Source: Oscillatoria sp. (GTDB taxonomy: Bacteria > Cyanobacteriota > Cyanobacteriia > Cyanobacteriales > Laspinemataceae). From it: 34,527 nt of DNA. The stretch is from contig JAABSJ010000040.1 of NCBI GenBank assembly GCA_011390515.1, positions 1-34,527 on the forward strand, in the 5' to 3' direction. The notes below the pieces were generated by a model. The model saw only the letters and a program-made list of their open reading frames with translations, made no database searches and was not told the DNA's origin. The first letter of the stretch is position 1, and each line of letters opens with the position of its first letter. A program made the translations under genes and the position numbers. Of this stretch, positions 18,203 to 24,717 are shown piece by piece.

Positions 18203-18837
18203 GTTTCCTCCCCTAACATCATCAAAAGAATTGCGGCACAATAACGCCGTAAACCTAGCCAGAATCAAACTGACTCAATCGGAATTAATCCTGATAATTT
18301 TTAGCCTCAAACGCTGTTAATCCATATCCCACCGTGCCTTAACCGTTCAGGTTCGAGCATCCATTGCAGAGCATCTCCACCGCTTACGGTGGACAAGTTA
18401 GCTGAAACCTAGACAGAGAAACACTGACGAACAGGGACATGATTAGCTTTGGAGAAGGGGTAGGTCGTTTAGACCGGGTAAGTTGATTTTGCTGATCCAC
18501 ACCATACCATGAAACCTCCCCACAAAAAACCTCCCACGGGCGTTTCCGGAAAAAATCCCGAAAATCTTGATTCGGCGAGGGTTTGGGCTTTTTATGCGGG
18601 TCTTGTGTCCCAATTCCGGTACAGGATGGACCGACTTCAGGGGGCTTGGTTCATCCAGTCCCGGGGAATGGGGAATTAAGAGGCGATCGGCTTGAGTCTA
18701 CTAACCGACTGACTTGCAAATGCACAATCGAGGTTCACCTTCTACCCGATTAATCCTTAATCTGAATGGTGCTATAATCTCAATAAAAATATGCTAAAAT
18801 CAGGAGATAATCACTCTAAACTTTTTTGAAAAAGCAG
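18203..18837. other. Long intergenic region between SulP and hicB, with possible structured leader
   Basis: This 635-bp gap has no clear gene. On the minus strand, upstream of the SulP gene, about 18340-18420 contains a CCACCG/CGGTGG hairpin (18376-18391) with nearby repeats of GATGCTC, and could be a folded 5' leader. I could not match it to a riboswitch class I know. A 56-codon frame runs from the ATG at 18509 to 18679 on the plus strand without a ribosome-binding site; I give it low weight. The right end carries the hicB promoter. Confidence 0.5.
18750..18800 (+). promoter_or_regulatory. Probable hicBA promoter region
   Basis: A consensus -10 box TATAAT lies at 18773-18778 with a weak -35 (TTAATC, 18750-18755) at 17 bp. 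A second candidate is the extended -10 TGCTAAAAT ending at 18800. Either would give a short leader to hicB. Confidence 0.5.
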
Positions 18838-19065
18838 ATGAAAAAAACTCAACAACTCACTGCAATCATTGAACGAGAAGGTAATGGATATGTGTCTTTA
18901 TGTCCCGAACTAGATCTGGCGAGTCAAGGTGACACAGTGGAACAAGCTCGTTCTAATTTAATTGAAGCCTTAGAACTTTTTTTTGAGACGGCTAGTGCTT
19001 CAGAAATTGAGCGTCGATTAAATAATGAGGTTTGGGTAGAGTCACTGGAGATTAAAATTGGGTAA
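18838..19065 (+). CDS. hicB: HicB-family antitoxin
   Basis: 75 aa from the ATG at 18838 (the frame also opens at a TTG at 18826). The sequence is a partial RNase H-like HicB fold: TAIIEREGNGYVSLCPELD, then ASQGDTVEQARSNLIEALELFFE, the hallmark of small HicB antitoxins. It should bind and neutralise the HicA RNase encoded directly downstream with an 8-base overlap. Like many short HicB proteins it has no added DNA-binding domain that I can see, so autoregulation is uncertain. The antitoxin-first order is common in cyanobacteria. Confidence 0.92.
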   Translation: MKKTQQLTAIIEREGNGYVSLCPELDLASQGDTVEQARSNLIEALELFFETASASEIERRLNNEVWVESLEIKIG

Positions 19066-19285
19066 ATTACGAGTTTTGTCAGCAAAGGAAGTTTGCAAAA
19101 TTTTAGAAGAACATGGTTTTGTTGAAGTGAGAGTCAGAGGCAGCCATATTATTATGCAATTGCAAGAATTGGAATCAACTGTTACCGTTCCAGTTCCTAA
19201 CTATAAAGAATTAAAAATTGGTACGTTGCAGTCAATTATTCGTCAGTCTGGTTTGCCTCGCTCTTTGTTCGAGGTTGAGTCATAA
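19058..19285 (+). CDS. hicA: HicA-family mRNA interferase toxin
   Basis: 75 aa, read from the TTG at 19058, which overlaps the hicB end by 8 bases; no in-frame ATG fits better. It is a dsRNA-binding-like HicA fold with the catalytic histidine in VRGSHIIMQ (His30) and the typical tail TVTVPVPNYKELKIGTLQSI followed by IRQSGL. HicA enzymes cleave mRNA and tmRNA independently of the ribosome and arrest growth when HicB is lost. The protein looks intact. A dispersed repeat begins two bases after its stop codon. Confidence 0.92.
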   Translation: MGKLRVLSAKEVCKILEEHGFVEVRVRGSHIIMQLQELESTVTVPVPNYKELKIGTLQSIIRQSGLPRSLFEVES

Positions 19286-19287
19286 AT

Positions 19288-19379
19288 CAGCAAGGCGATC
19301 GCTGGTTAGTAGATTAAAAAATCAGAAATTCCACAACGGGCTAATCTCTTCAACCATCCCGCCGATGTTTAGTCTAAGC
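19288..19379 (+). repeat. Dispersed ~90-bp TA-island repeat, copy A
   Basis: Begins CAGCAAGGCGATCGCTGG and continues GTTAGTAGATTAAAAAATC. It matches copy B (20135-20226) at most positions and copy C (20806-20897) mainly in its first 40 bases. It lies directly between the hicA stop and the convergent vapC gene. No open frame or clear terminal inverted repeats are visible. Confidence 0.85.
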
Positions 19380-19416
19380 AGAAGTTGTAAATTGCGATCG
19401 CCTCCCTGAAGCGAAG

Positions 19417-19830
19417 TTAGGAGGGGACGATTTGAAATCCAGCTTGGAGAAAATGATGATCTAAAGTTAAAGCTGTAACAATCTCTCGTTCCTGCATAAC
19501 AATAAATGATAAACAATCAGTTAGAGAATAAGATTTATCTTGATGTCTTTTAAAATATTGCCATCCTTGGCTAAACAAATCTTGAGTAATCTCGATTAGC
19601 TCAATATCGGAACTTTCCAAAAAACGAGTCCCGACTTCAACTGCTTTAAAATGAAGATTCCGGCTGTTAAAAAATGTAACCACTTCATCAAAAATGTAAG
19701 TAGTCGTGACTATCCTGGGTTTAAATGGGGCTAAATCAGCCCAACTCCGTGCTACCTGTTGATGAGCATCTTCATTTCTAATTTCTAAAGCCAAAATATA
19801 GCTGGTATCCAAAAAGTAGATATTTTTCAC
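19417..19830 (-). CDS. vapC: PIN-domain toxin, VapC family
   Basis: 137 aa with the full set of PIN acidic residues: Asp8 (YFLDTS), Glu49 (YIFDEVV), Asp98 and Asp105 (HQDKSYSLTDCLSF) and Asp124 (ALTLDHHF). These coordinate Mg2+ or Mn2+ in a ribonuclease site; VapC toxins cut tRNA or rRNA and stop translation. The start overlaps the antitoxin stop by 4 bases (19827-19830), so the two are coupled. Length and motifs indicate an intact toxin. It is convergent with hicA, from which it is separated only by repeat copy A. Confidence 0.92.
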   Translation of the reverse strand: MKNIYFLDTSYILALEIRNEDAHQQVARSWADLAPFKPRIVTTTYIFDEVVTFFNSRNLHFKAVEVGTRFLESSDIELIEITQDLFSQGWQYFKRHQDKSYSLTDCLSFIVMQEREIVTALTLDHHFLQAGFQIVPS

Positions 19831-20036
19831 TGCTTATAAAGATAATTGTCGTGGTTAACAGCAGCATCTTTTACATCACAGTCAACAGGATTGGAACCTA
19901 AATCCCAAATAGAAGAGGTTCTCTTGATGCGCGTAATAATAATTTTATCATTTTCTTGGGTAAGCTCAAATTCTTGGTTTTCACCTAACATATCCTTTGG
20001 GATTAACAATCCTTGCTCGGTCGCTGTTAATTTCAT
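19827..20036 (-). CDS. AbrB/MazE-like antitoxin of the VapC pair
   Basis: 69 aa from the ATG at 20036; GGAGGT lies about 8 bases upstream, and the longer frame to 20141 has no family features. The N-terminal KLTATEQGLLIPKDML and FELTQENDKIIITRIK resemble a swapped-hairpin AbrB/MazE DNA-binding domain. The C-terminal ~30 residues (SIWDLGSNPVDCDVKDA) would be the toxin-binding tail; the SIWDLGSNPV type of motif recurs in antitoxins paired with PIN toxins. It should repress its own promoter and block the VapC encoded immediately downstream. The domain assignment is moderately sure and the pairing very likely. Confidence 0.82.
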   Translation of the reverse strand: MKLTATEQGLLIPKDMLGENQEFELTQENDKIIITRIKRTSSIWDLGSNPVDCDVKDAAVNHDNYLYKQ

Positions 20037-20134
20037 GCCGCCTGACCTCCATTGGTATTGAGTGAGTGGGTCTATTTGATTATAGTCTATTTGGGTGCGA
20101 TCACTCCCCAGGTCCGCCTCAGTCCCGTCATGGA

Positions 20135-20226
20135 TAAGCAAGGCGATCGCCGGTTAGTAGATTAAAAAATCAGAAATTCCAGAACGGGCTCATCTCTTCA
20201 ACCATCCCGGCGGTATTCAGCTATGC
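20135..20226 (+). repeat. Dispersed ~90-bp TA-island repeat, copy B
   Basis: Begins AAGCAAGGCGATCGCCGG and shares long identical stretches with copy A, including GTTAGTAGATTAAAAAATC and CATCTCTTCAACCATCCC-like sequence. It separates the AbrB/VapC module (minus) from the Phd-like antitoxin module (plus). Confidence 0.85.
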
Positions 20227-20411
20227 GGAACTTCAGCAATGGAAATGAAATACCTGCTTGATACCCATATTCGGCTTAAGAGGTCGGTTCTCAGGATTTA
20301 GACTAGGCAGGGATGGACACAGTGAATACAAACATCCGGCTCTATGACTGTGAAATTTATAAAAATAGCATTATCCTAGACAACACTGGCAAAGTTAACG
20401 CAGATGAAACT

Positions 20412-20645
20412 ATGTCGCCGAAAACCTTTGAGATTACTAGCTTACCGGAGAACTTAATCGAATTATTGGCAGATCTTCAGAATCAGACAGAGATCCTCTT
20501 AACTTCTGAAGGAGTACCTTTTGCCAAAGTGCTGCCATTGCCCAGTCAGCAACCTATGATACCGAAAGTCGGATTAAATTATGGGGCAATGGTGATGAGT
20601 GATGATTTTGATGAGCCTTTACCGGATGATTTTTGGGGTGTATGA
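20412..20645 (+). CDS. Phd/YefM-like antitoxin
   Basis: 77 aa from the ATG at 20412; an upstream frame to 20313 has no family resemblance. The N-terminal part KTFEITSLPENLIELLADLQ followed by TEILLTSEGVPFAKVLPLP is the Phd/YefM pattern (short helices, then a strand ending in 'G.P.A.L.P'). The acidic, Asp/Pro-rich tail (DDFDEPLPDDFWGV) is the usual toxin-binding peptide for VapC partners. Its stop overlaps the start of a PIN-type reading frame (ATGA), as in intact phd-vapC pairs, but that toxin is truncated, so this may be an orphan antitoxin. Confidence 0.85.
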   Translation: MSPKTFEITSLPENLIELLADLQNQTEILLTSEGVPFAKVLPLPSQQPMIPKVGLNYGAMVMSDDFDEPLPDDFWGV

Positions 20646-20785
20646 AAGTTTTATTAGATACTCATACTTTTATTTGGTGGGATAGTCAGCCCGAACAGTT
20701 GTCATCGGACATGGTGGAGTTTTTAACAAAACCCGATAGCGAGAAATTTGTCAGTGTTATAAGTTTATGGGTGTTATGGATTTAA
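20642..20785 (+). pseudogene. Truncated VapC (PIN-domain) toxin remnant
   Basis: Only 47 codons, against about 130 for the family. It starts MKVLLDTHTFIWW, the standard N-terminus of this VapC subgroup with catalytic Asp6, and runs to FVSVISLW. There homologues continue with a Glu (SLWEI-like), but this frame reads VLWI and stops. The catalytic Glu and the C-terminal acidic residues are missing. Repeat copy C starts 20 bases later, so the gene was probably broken by a deletion or insertion linked to that repeat. It is coupled to the upstream antitoxin by an ATGA overlap. Confidence 0.85.
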
Positions 20786-21149
20786 GCGATCGCATTCTGG
20801 AGTATAAGAAAGGCGATTAGGGGTTAGTAGATTAAAAAATAACCCATTACAAAACCGGCTAAATTTTTTAATAATTTCGGGGATATGAGGTCTAATCAAA
20901 ATGTTAAAACCCTTTGAAAAATGACTGTTTAAATTAGTGAATAGGTTTTTAAACATTTTTAAGATTAAGCTTCCCACACAGGAGGAGGAAGCGCTTAAAA
21001 CTAACATTTGAAACTAAACTATGTGGGAGTTTTTCTCAATGAAAATCAATGGCTGAACCGAAATATCATCATGGTTCACATAATTGGCGGGACTCGTGCT
21101 CTCCCTATAGATTGAGAGTTACTGCCGAAATATCGGTCTAGCTCTGTTG
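20786..21149. other. Intergenic region with repeat copy C, no gene seen
   Basis: A 364-bp AT-rich gap. The left part is repeat copy C. Around 20973-21025 a TCCCACA stretch and a TGTGGGA stretch form a loose inverted repeat with a long loop, followed by TTTTT. I see no credible coding frame; those present are AT-rich and lack family features. Confidence 0.5.
20806..20897 (+). repeat. Dispersed ~90-bp TA-island repeat, copy C (diverged)
   Basis: Begins AAGAAAGGCGATTAGGGG and shares GGTTAGTAGATTAAAAAAT exactly with copies A and B; the second half is more diverged. It abuts the truncated vapC remnant, which suggests a role in the break. Confidence 0.7.
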
Positions 21150-21341
21150 TTATCTTCCCAGAAGACGATCTATAAGAATCTTTAGTGCGACTTCCGTAAG
21201 CTTCAGAATTATCGGACCAGCGTTTTCTTTTAGCCATGCTAGTAAGCTCTCCTTAGATGCTCGAACTGCTTTTTGCTTTTGAGCGCTCTCTCGGGATAAT
21301 AATTGTCTTACTTGTTCTTCTTCTTCTGGTGTTAAAGCCAT
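21150..21341 (-). CDS. Small helical protein of unknown function
   Basis: 63 aa. I do not recognise the family. Residues 3-35 are strongly charged and helical (TPEEEEQVRQLLSRESAQKQ), and residues 41-63 form an amphipathic helix with a hydrophobic face (PIILKLTEVALKILIDRLL) ending in GR. GAGGTAGGG lies just before the ATG, so it is probably translated. It is the last gene of a three-gene minus-strand unit after two GTPases, 50 bases past the permuted GTPase, which suggests an accessory or membrane-contact role (inference only). Confidence 0.7.
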   Translation of the reverse strand: MALTPEEEEQVRQLLSRESAQKQKAVRASKESLLAWLKENAGPIILKLTEVALKILIDRLLGR

Positions 21342-21391
21342 AGATCCCTACCTCTGTTACTACCTGAATTGACCAATCAAAATCATTTTTT

Positions 21392-22258
21392 CTATCTTTT
21401 AGGAATAGGATGATTTTTTAAGAGTGCTGTAATTTGTTTAATCATTTCAATATCATCCGAAAAATCTCGTGTATTTGCTTGTAAAATAAGCAAAACTATA
21501 TCGCACTCAGGAATTATCGCTTCATAGATTTTCTTATACTCTGGATCTTCGGCTTCACTACGGCCATATCCAGGTAAATCGACCACAGTTAACGTTCCGC
21601 CTGTTGATAGGGTAAATTCTTTTGTCTGTGCCTTTGTCGTACCAACAGTTGTGGGGCTTGTTTTTAATTGAGCATTAAACAAATTATTAATGGTTGTTGT
21701 TTTCCCAACACCAGATTTGCCAATCACAGCTACTTTTGGTGGATATTTAGTTTCTTGTTCTAGTTTGTGCAAAATTGAATTGAATTCTTCATCAGACATA
21801 AAATTTTTCAGATAATCGGGATTGTTTTTATTAGAATCAGATTCTCCCTCAGCAGAGGTTCCCATTTTTCTACGCTTTTCATCTGCAACAGCTTTAATTT
21901 CTGAATCAGCTAATTCAAATGGATCGGCAGGTTCTACACTATCAATCTTAAATCCGGCCTCCGCATTTTGAATTATTTTCGTCAATAAAGGGATTAATCT
22001 GTAACGTTTGAACGCAGAATAGTATTCTATATTTATTGCAGATATTTCAGTCGAATTTTCAATCTGTTTTATAATATCTTGACAACGCTTATTTATCTGA
22101 TTTTCCGCATCATTGGTGGGACTATTTAACCGCTCATTCCAGCCGCCAGGAATCATTTGATCCACTTGATTTAAACCGACAACAATCCTAAACTGCCGGG
22201 TTGGTTTTCTTCTTCCCGACAACCAGTTAGATATCTTATTTTGTATTTCTTCAAACAT
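21392..22258 (-). CDS. Circularly permuted P-loop GTPase (order G4-G5-G1-G2-G3)
   Basis: 288 aa in one uninterrupted frame. The N-terminal third holds what is normally the C-terminal half of a GTPase: strand FRIVVGLNQVD with G4 NQVD (30-33), then YYSAFKRYRLIPLL as G5 (79-92) and a family tail (ADPFELADSEIKAVADE). A polar linker (~130-152) leads to the normal N-terminal half: G1 GKSGVGKTT (180-188), a Thr-rich switch I (203-208), G3 DLPGYG (227-232) and the following helix, ending HPIPKR. The start is solid: AAGGAG lies ~9 bases upstream, overlapping the end of the first GTPase gene. RsgA/YlqF/YqeH have this motif order, but the rest resembles Era/YfjP-like cyanobacterial GTPases. Confidence 0.88.
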   Translation of the reverse strand: MFEEIQNKISNWLSGRRKPTRQFRIVVGLNQVDQMIPGGWNERLNSPTNDAENQINKRCQDIIKQIENSTEISAINIEYYSAFKRYRLIPLLTKIIQNAEAGFKIDSVEPADPFELADSEIKAVADEKRRKMGTSAEGESDSNKNNPDYLKNFMSDEEFNSILHKLEQETKYPPKVAVIGKSGVGKTTTINNLFNAQLKTSPTTVGTTKAQTKEFTLSTGGTLTVVDLPGYGRSEAEDPEYKKIYEAIIPECDIVLLILQANTRDFSDDIEMIKQITALLKNHPIPKR

Positions 22259-22264
22259 ACTCGA

Positions 22265-22957
22265 TTAACTCCTTTTCAAGATTTTTGTTCTCAATTTTTC
22301 TATCCCCCATCCGTAAAAGGATGTGTAGGGTACGATGTGATTTTTCTGAAAGATTATCGATCCATTGATTGCTCCATCAAAAATGCCGTAAATATCAGCA
22401 ACTTTTTCGGGAATTATTTTGAGCTGGTCTTCGGAAGGTTCGGCTGTGGCAATTTTAAATGGCTTCTCGCCCTCATACACTCCCAGACAATCTATTTTGT
22501 TAAGGGCGACTATTAAAAATAAAGACTTTTTGAAAAAAGGTTTTAACTGCTTCAAAAAAATTTCATCCCGTTTGTAGGCCCTCGTATTAGCTTGAGTCAC
22601 CCAGACTAAGGAATCGGCTTGAGGAATCCATTTTTTGTAGTAAGCCATGTATTTTTTATCCCCAGCTAGACTCTCGCCAATTCCCGGTAGATCCACCACT
22701 CTTACTTGCTTATAGGGAAAACCCGAGTAATGAGAGGCATCTATATAGGCAATATGAGGCTTTTTAGTACAAGCCACAGCATGATCGGTGGCCCAGTTTA
22801 AGCCAAATAGGACGTTGAGGGTGCTGCTTTTTCCCACTCCAGTTTTGCCAAAAAATAAAACTGTTAGGGTGTCGTTTTTAACCCGGACTAAAGATTTGAT
22901 CCATTGGATTAAGGATCTGACGAGTTGGGCTAAAGGTCTGAGGATTTGTTTAAGCAT
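22265..22957 (-). CDS. Era/YfjP-like P-loop GTPase
   Basis: 230 aa with a conventional motif order: G1 GKTGVGKSS (~37-45), G3 DLPGIG (~89-94), G4 NKID and G5 YTSFYGWGIEKL near the C-terminus. The first 27 residues (LKQILRPLAQLVRSLIQWIK) form a basic amphipathic helix that could dock on membrane. It is followed 6 bases later by the permuted GTPase of the same broad family, so the two are probably co-translated and may heterodimerise. Substrate and partner are unknown. The Shine-Dalgarno before the ATG at 22957 is poor. Confidence 0.88.
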   Translation of the reverse strand: MLKQILRPLAQLVRSLIQWIKSLVRVKNDTLTVLFFGKTGVGKSSTLNVLFGLNWATDHAVACTKKPHIAYIDASHYSGFPYKQVRVVDLPGIGESLAGDKKYMAYYKKWIPQADSLVWVTQANTRAYKRDEIFLKQLKPFFKKSLFLIVALNKIDCLGVYEGEKPFKIATAEPSEDQLKIIPEKVADIYGIFDGAINGSIIFQKNHIVPYTSFYGWGIEKLRTKILKRS

Positions 22958-23148
22958 AAGACAAGGGGAGAATTATGACGCCCTTACTTTATCCCAGAAT
23001 TTAGAGGGTTGCTGTCCAGCTTATAAAATTGCTGTTCACTTAACTATAGTGCCACCCAATTGGTCTCCTGTCATCCCCTACGAGGTAGCATTTGGTGGCT
23101 AATTTATGAAGTGTTTGGCTTTTGAGAGGGTGACAAAAAGTGATGTTT

Positions 23149-23205
23149 GGTTGCTAAAGGTTGCAAAAAGATAAAAAAAGTAGTAGAATTACTAAAAACT
23201 ACTTT
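23149..23205 (+). promoter_or_regulatory. Promoter with overlapping direct and inverted repeats before NB-ARC gene
   Basis: TTGCAA (23161-23166) and TAGAAT (23184-23189) form -35 and -10 boxes with 17-bp spacing. Two 10-bp direct repeats, GGTTGCTAAA and GGTTGCAAAA (23149-23168), overlap the -35. AAAGTAGT (23177-23184) and ACTACTTT (23198-23205) form an inverted repeat across the -10 and the start site. The predicted leader is only ~12 bases and lacks a ribosome-binding site. Confidence 0.6.
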
Positions 23206-23207
23206 CT

Positions 23208-24587
23208 ATGTCACTGATGGATGTCCAAGAAGTCCTGAAATGGGCTGATGAGTTACTGCTAACCAAAACTGGGTCCCACTTAAATAGTTTGCAACAGGCA
23301 GTATTAGCAGGGGTCTGGAATAGTCAAAAATACAGGGAAATCGCGGATGAATATCACTGTACTGAAGCGAATGTTAAGAGGGTAGCTGGCAATTTATGGC
23401 AACTGTTCTCAGAAGAATTAGAGGAAAAAGTTAATAAATCTAATTTCCGCGCTACCCTTGAAAGGGTTTCTATATCAAATTCAAATGTAAGTAATAATTT
23501 TGTACATAGTAAATTTGTGCGAAGTAGCATCAATCTCTGTGGAGACAATTGGCACTCTGGGGAAGCCAGCCAAAACCGATCGCCCTCCACAACCTCCAAG
23601 CAAAAAGCCGAAAAACGCCACAACTTTACCGAAGCGCCGGAATTCGCTCATATTTACAACCGTAGCAATGAGATAACAAGGCTTAAAGGTTGGATACTTG
23701 ACGAAAAAATCCGCATTGTCAATCTCTGTGGGTTGCCGGGAATGGGGAAAACTGCCCTGGCTAGAGAACTGGTGGAACAGATTAAAGAGAATTTTGACTG
23801 TATTCTGTGGCGCAACTGTAGCAATACTCTGACGCTGCAATGCCTTAAAAGTCAATTAATTGAGTTTTTATCGGCAAATGGAGAAATCCAACTGCCTTCT
23901 CTGATTGACTATCTGCGATCGCACTCTTGCCTGATTATCCTCGATGAGTTACAAGAACTCTTTGCCAGTGGGGAATTAGCCGGAACCTATCTGCCGGATT
24001 GTCAAGAGTACGGCAAATTTTGGGAACAACTTGCCCGATCGCCTCATAATAGTTGCTTCCTTCTCCTCAGTTGGGAAACCCCTACGGAAATCGTCAGCCT
24101 AGAAAGAGAAAATCGTCACTGTCGGAGTTTAAATTTGGGGGGATTAGGAGAGTCTGCCGTAGATATTTTGGACTCTAAAGGATTAACTGATGCCGATAAA
24201 TGGGGGGAACTGATCCGGATTTATGGTGGTAACCCTTCCTGGTTAAATATCATTGCCTCTACGATTCAAGATTTATTTGATGGCAGTGTCGATCGCTTCT
24301 TATCCTATCCCAGTCTCTTTCTCGGAGACTTAGAATCCCGATTGCAAGGGTATTATCAACGGTTGTCGGAGTCGGAGAAACTGGTGATTCGGTGGTTGGC
24401 GAACCAGGAAGCATCGGATATTTTTCAAAAACCGGCTGAGTTGGCTTTGTCTGATGCTGATTTTTTGAAGGCGGTACAGTCTTTGAAGAAGCGGGGGTTA
24501 ATTGAAAAAGTTACTGGGAATGGATTGTCTCTGTTTGCAGTTCAGGGTTTATTTAAAGCGTATTTGATAGGGGGAGGGAACGACTGA
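23208..24587 (+). CDS. NB-ARC (STAND) ATPase with N-terminal vMAP-type HTH domain
   Basis: 459 aa. Residues ~5-75 match the helical N-terminal domain seen in many cyanobacterial NB-ARC proteins (LNSLQQAVLAGVWNSQKYRE, then IADEYHCTEANVKRVAGNLW). A variable linker (86-145) leads to NB-ARC: Walker A GLPGMGKT (175-182), Walker B LIILDELQE (242-250), sensor strand CFLLLSWE (283-290) and the GNP motif of the GxP loop (341-343). A winged helix follows (~380-455). The usual C-terminal WD40/TPR sensor repeats are absent, so it is a minimal STAND switch, or its sensor partner is a separate protein. STAND ATPases act in signalling and anti-phage immunity. It is divergent from the GTPase pair; its stop lies in a tandem repeat. 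Confidence 0.88.
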   Translation: MSLMDVQEVLKWADELLLTKTGSHLNSLQQAVLAGVWNSQKYREIADEYHCTEANVKRVAGNLWQLFSEELEEKVNKSNFRATLERVSISNSNVSNNFVHSKFVRSSINLCGDNWHSGEASQNRSPSTTSKQKAEKRHNFTEAPEFAHIYNRSNEITRLKGWILDEKIRIVNLCGLPGMGKTALARELVEQIKENFDCILWRNCSNTLTLQCLKSQLIEFLSANGEIQLPSLIDYLRSHSCLIILDELQELFASGELAGTYLPDCQEYGKFWEQLARSPHNSCFLLLSWETPTEIVSLERENRHCRSLNLGGLGESAVDILDSKGLTDADKWGELIRIYGGNPSWLNIIASTIQDLFDGSVDRFLSYPSLFLGDLESRLQGYYQRLSESEKLVIRWLANQEASDIFQKPAELALSDADFLKAVQSLKKRGLIEKVTGNGLSLFAVQGLFKAYLIGGGND

Positions 24588-24717
24588 CGTTGTTACTTAC
24601 GAACTTGGGAAAGATAACGACTGAAGTCGTTACTACGAACTAAGATAAGATAACGACTGAAGTCGTTACTACGAACTTGGGAAAGATAACGACTGAAGTC
24701 GTTACTACGAACTTGGG
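24579..24717. repeat. 36-bp-period tandem repeat array (four units)
   Basis: Units begin at 24579 (degenerate), 24616, 24652 and 24688. Each has a 25-bp conserved part starting with the palindrome AACGACTGAAGTCGTT and ending TACTACGAAC, followed by an 11-bp less conserved part. The first unit overlaps the stop codon of the NB-ARC gene and the last ends just before the MBOAT stop. The same unit recurs at 26357-26500. Confidence 0.9.

Noticed and set aside
18345-18360. GGTTCGA reminiscent of a tRNA T-loop
   Set aside because: No T-stem, acceptor stem or anticodon arm can be built around it.
18509-18679. 56-codon plus-strand frame
   Set aside because: It reads like protein in part (VWAFYAGLVSQFRYRMDRLQ) but has no ribosome-binding site and no family I know; mentioned under the gap but not called.
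20774-21007. 77-codon minus-strand frame
   Set aside because: Runs through repeat copy C and the vapC remnant; composition is driven by AT-rich sequence.
24579-24717. CRISPR-like array
   Set aside because: The period is regular, but the variable part is only 11 bp and two of the variable parts are nearly the same; there are no cas genes. It is a simple tandem repeat.
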